Shown here piece by piece: positions 5,296-6,404 of a DNA stretch of 6,404 nucleotides. Position 1 is the first letter of the stretch. Each line of letters begins with the position of its first letter. The DNA is from an archaeon (GTDB lineage: Archaea > Thermoproteota > Nitrososphaeria > Nitrososphaerales > UBA183), in NCBI GenBank assembly GCA_021807225.1, contig JAKAPI010000036.1, forward strand, positions 1 through 6,404, written 5' to 3'. Below the pieces are notes generated by a model. The model made no database searches, had not been told where the DNA came from, and worked only from the letters and a program-made list of their open reading frames with translations. Made by a program: the position numbers and the translations under genes.

Positions 5296-5997
5296 CTACT
5301 TCGCCAGCGCCAGCAGGGCTTTCGCGGTGTCTTCCGGCTTTGTGATCATCGGCCAGTGGCCAGCCTCGATGGTCCTGTGCGGGCCGTTGAGGGCGCCCCA
5401 CTTCCCGGCGATGATCTCGTCTACCGGGTCTCCCGACCGGGTGCAGAACACGTACGCTTCCTTGTCCCAGCCGTAGTCCCTGGAGAGCGTGACGGGGTCC
5501 TTGGCCATCTTGATGGGCCATGGGGTGGCAAGAGACATCATCCGCGTCCTCGCCCTTCCCTTGACGTCAGGGCCTATGCGGTCGACGATCTCCTCGGTCA
5601 GCGGCACCCCCAGGGCGCCCTGCGGCTGGGCCCCGAACTCCCGGGTCGGGTCGAACCCCCCCTGCGGCTCCGACACCCTGTCGGGACGGAACGCGTCCAG
5701 GTAGATCACCTTCTTCACCCTCTCGTGCGCCCGGTCGGCCAGGACCGCCGCCACCTTCCCGGCGAAGCTGTGGCCGACCAGCACGAAGTCGCCGAGTTCG
5801 TTGTACTTCACGACGTTCAGCGCGTCCTGGACCGCAGTCTCCATCCCCACGTCCGGCCCCGCGAGATGGACCCTCTCCCCCATCCCGGTGAGGGTCACGG
5901 GGTAGGCGGAGTGCCCTTTCCGCTCGAGCAGCGAGGCGACCTCCTTCCAAGCCCAGGCGCCGAGCCAGGCTCCGGGTATCAGCACGAAATCTGTCAT
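5296..5997 (-). CDS. Alpha/beta hydrolase (esterase-like)
   Basis: The protein has 233 residues with a complete alpha/beta hydrolase core. The first strand and oxyanion region are FVLIPGAWLGAWAWKEV (4-20), then LTGMGERVHLAG (36-47). The nucleophile elbow is VGHSFAG (74-80, Ser77). The acid is probably D190 in CTRSGDPVD, with D193 the alternative, and the base is H214 in EAGHWPM. The opening strand with the GAWxGAWxW pattern and the LTGxGxRxH segment resemble the salicylate-binding esterase/hydroxynitrile lyase/methylesterase-like branch and many bacterial proteins annotated simply as alpha/beta hydrolase. The fold and catalytic triad are clear; the substrate is not. No signal peptide is present, so it acts in the cytoplasm. 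The ATG sits about 26 bases from its TATA-like box, implying a leaderless mRNA. Confidence 0.92.
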   Translation of the reverse strand: MTDFVLIPGAWLGAWAWKEVASLLERKGHSAYPVTLTGMGERVHLAGPDVGMETAVQDALNVVKYNELGDFVLVGHSFAGKVAAVLADRAHERVKKVIYLDAFRPDRVSEPQGGFDPTREFGAQPQGALGVPLTEEIVDRIGPDVKGRARTRMMSLATPWPIKMAKDPVTLSRDYGWDKEAYVFCTRSGDPVDEIIAGKWGALNGPHRTIEAGHWPMITKPEDTAKALLALAK

Positions 5998-6005
5998 GGG
6001 CGAGC

Positions 6006-6020
6006 CCGCGGCTCACGCGG
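6006..6020. repeat. Inverted repeat between the hydrolase TATA box and start codon
   Basis: CCGCG (6006-6010) and CGCGG (6016-6020) are perfect 5-bp arms around GCTCA. They touch the TATA-like box and lie within the initial melting region, a position where a bound repressor would block transcription. A chance origin in GC-rich DNA is quite possible. Confidence 0.3.
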
Positions 6021-6026
6021 TATTAA
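6021..6026 (-). promoter_or_regulatory. TATA-like box of the alpha/beta hydrolase gene
   Basis: TTAATA within GCTTAATACCGC on the minus strand is centred about 26.5 bases before the ATG at 5997, the textbook spacing for a leaderless archaeal gene. No ribosome binding site precedes the ATG. Confidence 0.6.
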
Positions 6027-6027
6027 G

Positions 6028-6045
6028 CCCCGGTCACGGACGGGG
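6028..6045. repeat. Inverted repeat immediately upstream of the hydrolase TATA box
   Basis: CCCCG (6028-6032) and CGGGG (6041-6045) form 5-bp arms around an 8-base spacer. The site occupies the position of the TFB recognition element, just upstream of the TATA box in the minus-strand direction. Together with 6006-6020 it brackets the promoter. Confidence 0.28.
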
Positions 6046-6098
6046 TTCGCCGGAGGACGCGTGCGCGAAAGTGAAGCCCCCCGAGGGGTCAACAATAG

Positions 6099-6404
<306 letters not shown>

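Overview
The window looks like a GC-rich archaeal genome fragment, most likely from the Thaumarchaeota/Nitrososphaerota side of the tree. The strongest evidence is the translation elongation factor EF-1alpha at 2023-3348. It is archaeal/eukaryotic in type, and its G1 loop reads GHVDNGKST with a following TMGHFL..LGVVD stretch, which I remember from thaumarchaeal EF-1alpha; most other lineages have GHVDHGKS. TATA-like boxes about 26 bp before several start codons, giving leaderless or nearly leaderless genes, also fit an archaeon. A likely F420-dependent (Ddn/DUF385) oxidoreductase agrees with this. The lineage is inferred from memory of family sequences, not from a search.

Layout. Region 18-1885 (minus strand) is a compact ABC-2 export operon, transcribed right to left: ATPase (956-1885), six-helix permease (209-955), then a 59-residue two-helix membrane protein (18-197). 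The permease reading frame follows the ATPase stop directly in the same frame and has no ATG, GTG or TTG for its first 94 codons. A good ribosome binding site points at an ACG codon. This is the most unusual feature here. Region 2023-3348 (minus strand) is EF-1alpha with a strong TATA box. Region 3349-3514 is a divergent promoter region. Region 3515-4538 (plus strand) holds two small reductase genes: a dihydrofolate-reductase-like/RibD-C protein and a DUF385 deazaflavin-dependent oxidoreductase. Between them lies a hairpin plus T-run, and the T-run appears to double as the TATA element of the second gene. Region 4539-4753 is an apparently non-coding convergent gap. Region 4754-5997 (minus strand) holds two small membrane-protein genes (69 and 56 residues) and an alpha/beta hydrolase of 233 residues. 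The 56-residue gene is short and starts with TTG, so it is easily missed. Region 5998-6158 is a second divergent promoter region. The plus-strand gene that runs off the right edge, from about 6159, is the N-terminus of IMP dehydrogenase (guaB).

How the genes fit together. Only the ABC genes form a clear operon. Nearly every other gene has its own TATA-like element, including the two reductases, so the rest is a set of single-gene units mixing housekeeping functions (EF-1alpha, IMPDH) with accessory enzymes and small membrane proteins. I see no tRNA, rRNA, CRISPR array, insertion sequence or phage gene. I do not see a clearly new multi-gene system. The points worth following up are the missing permease start codon, the unannotated short genes and the terminator/TATA overlap.
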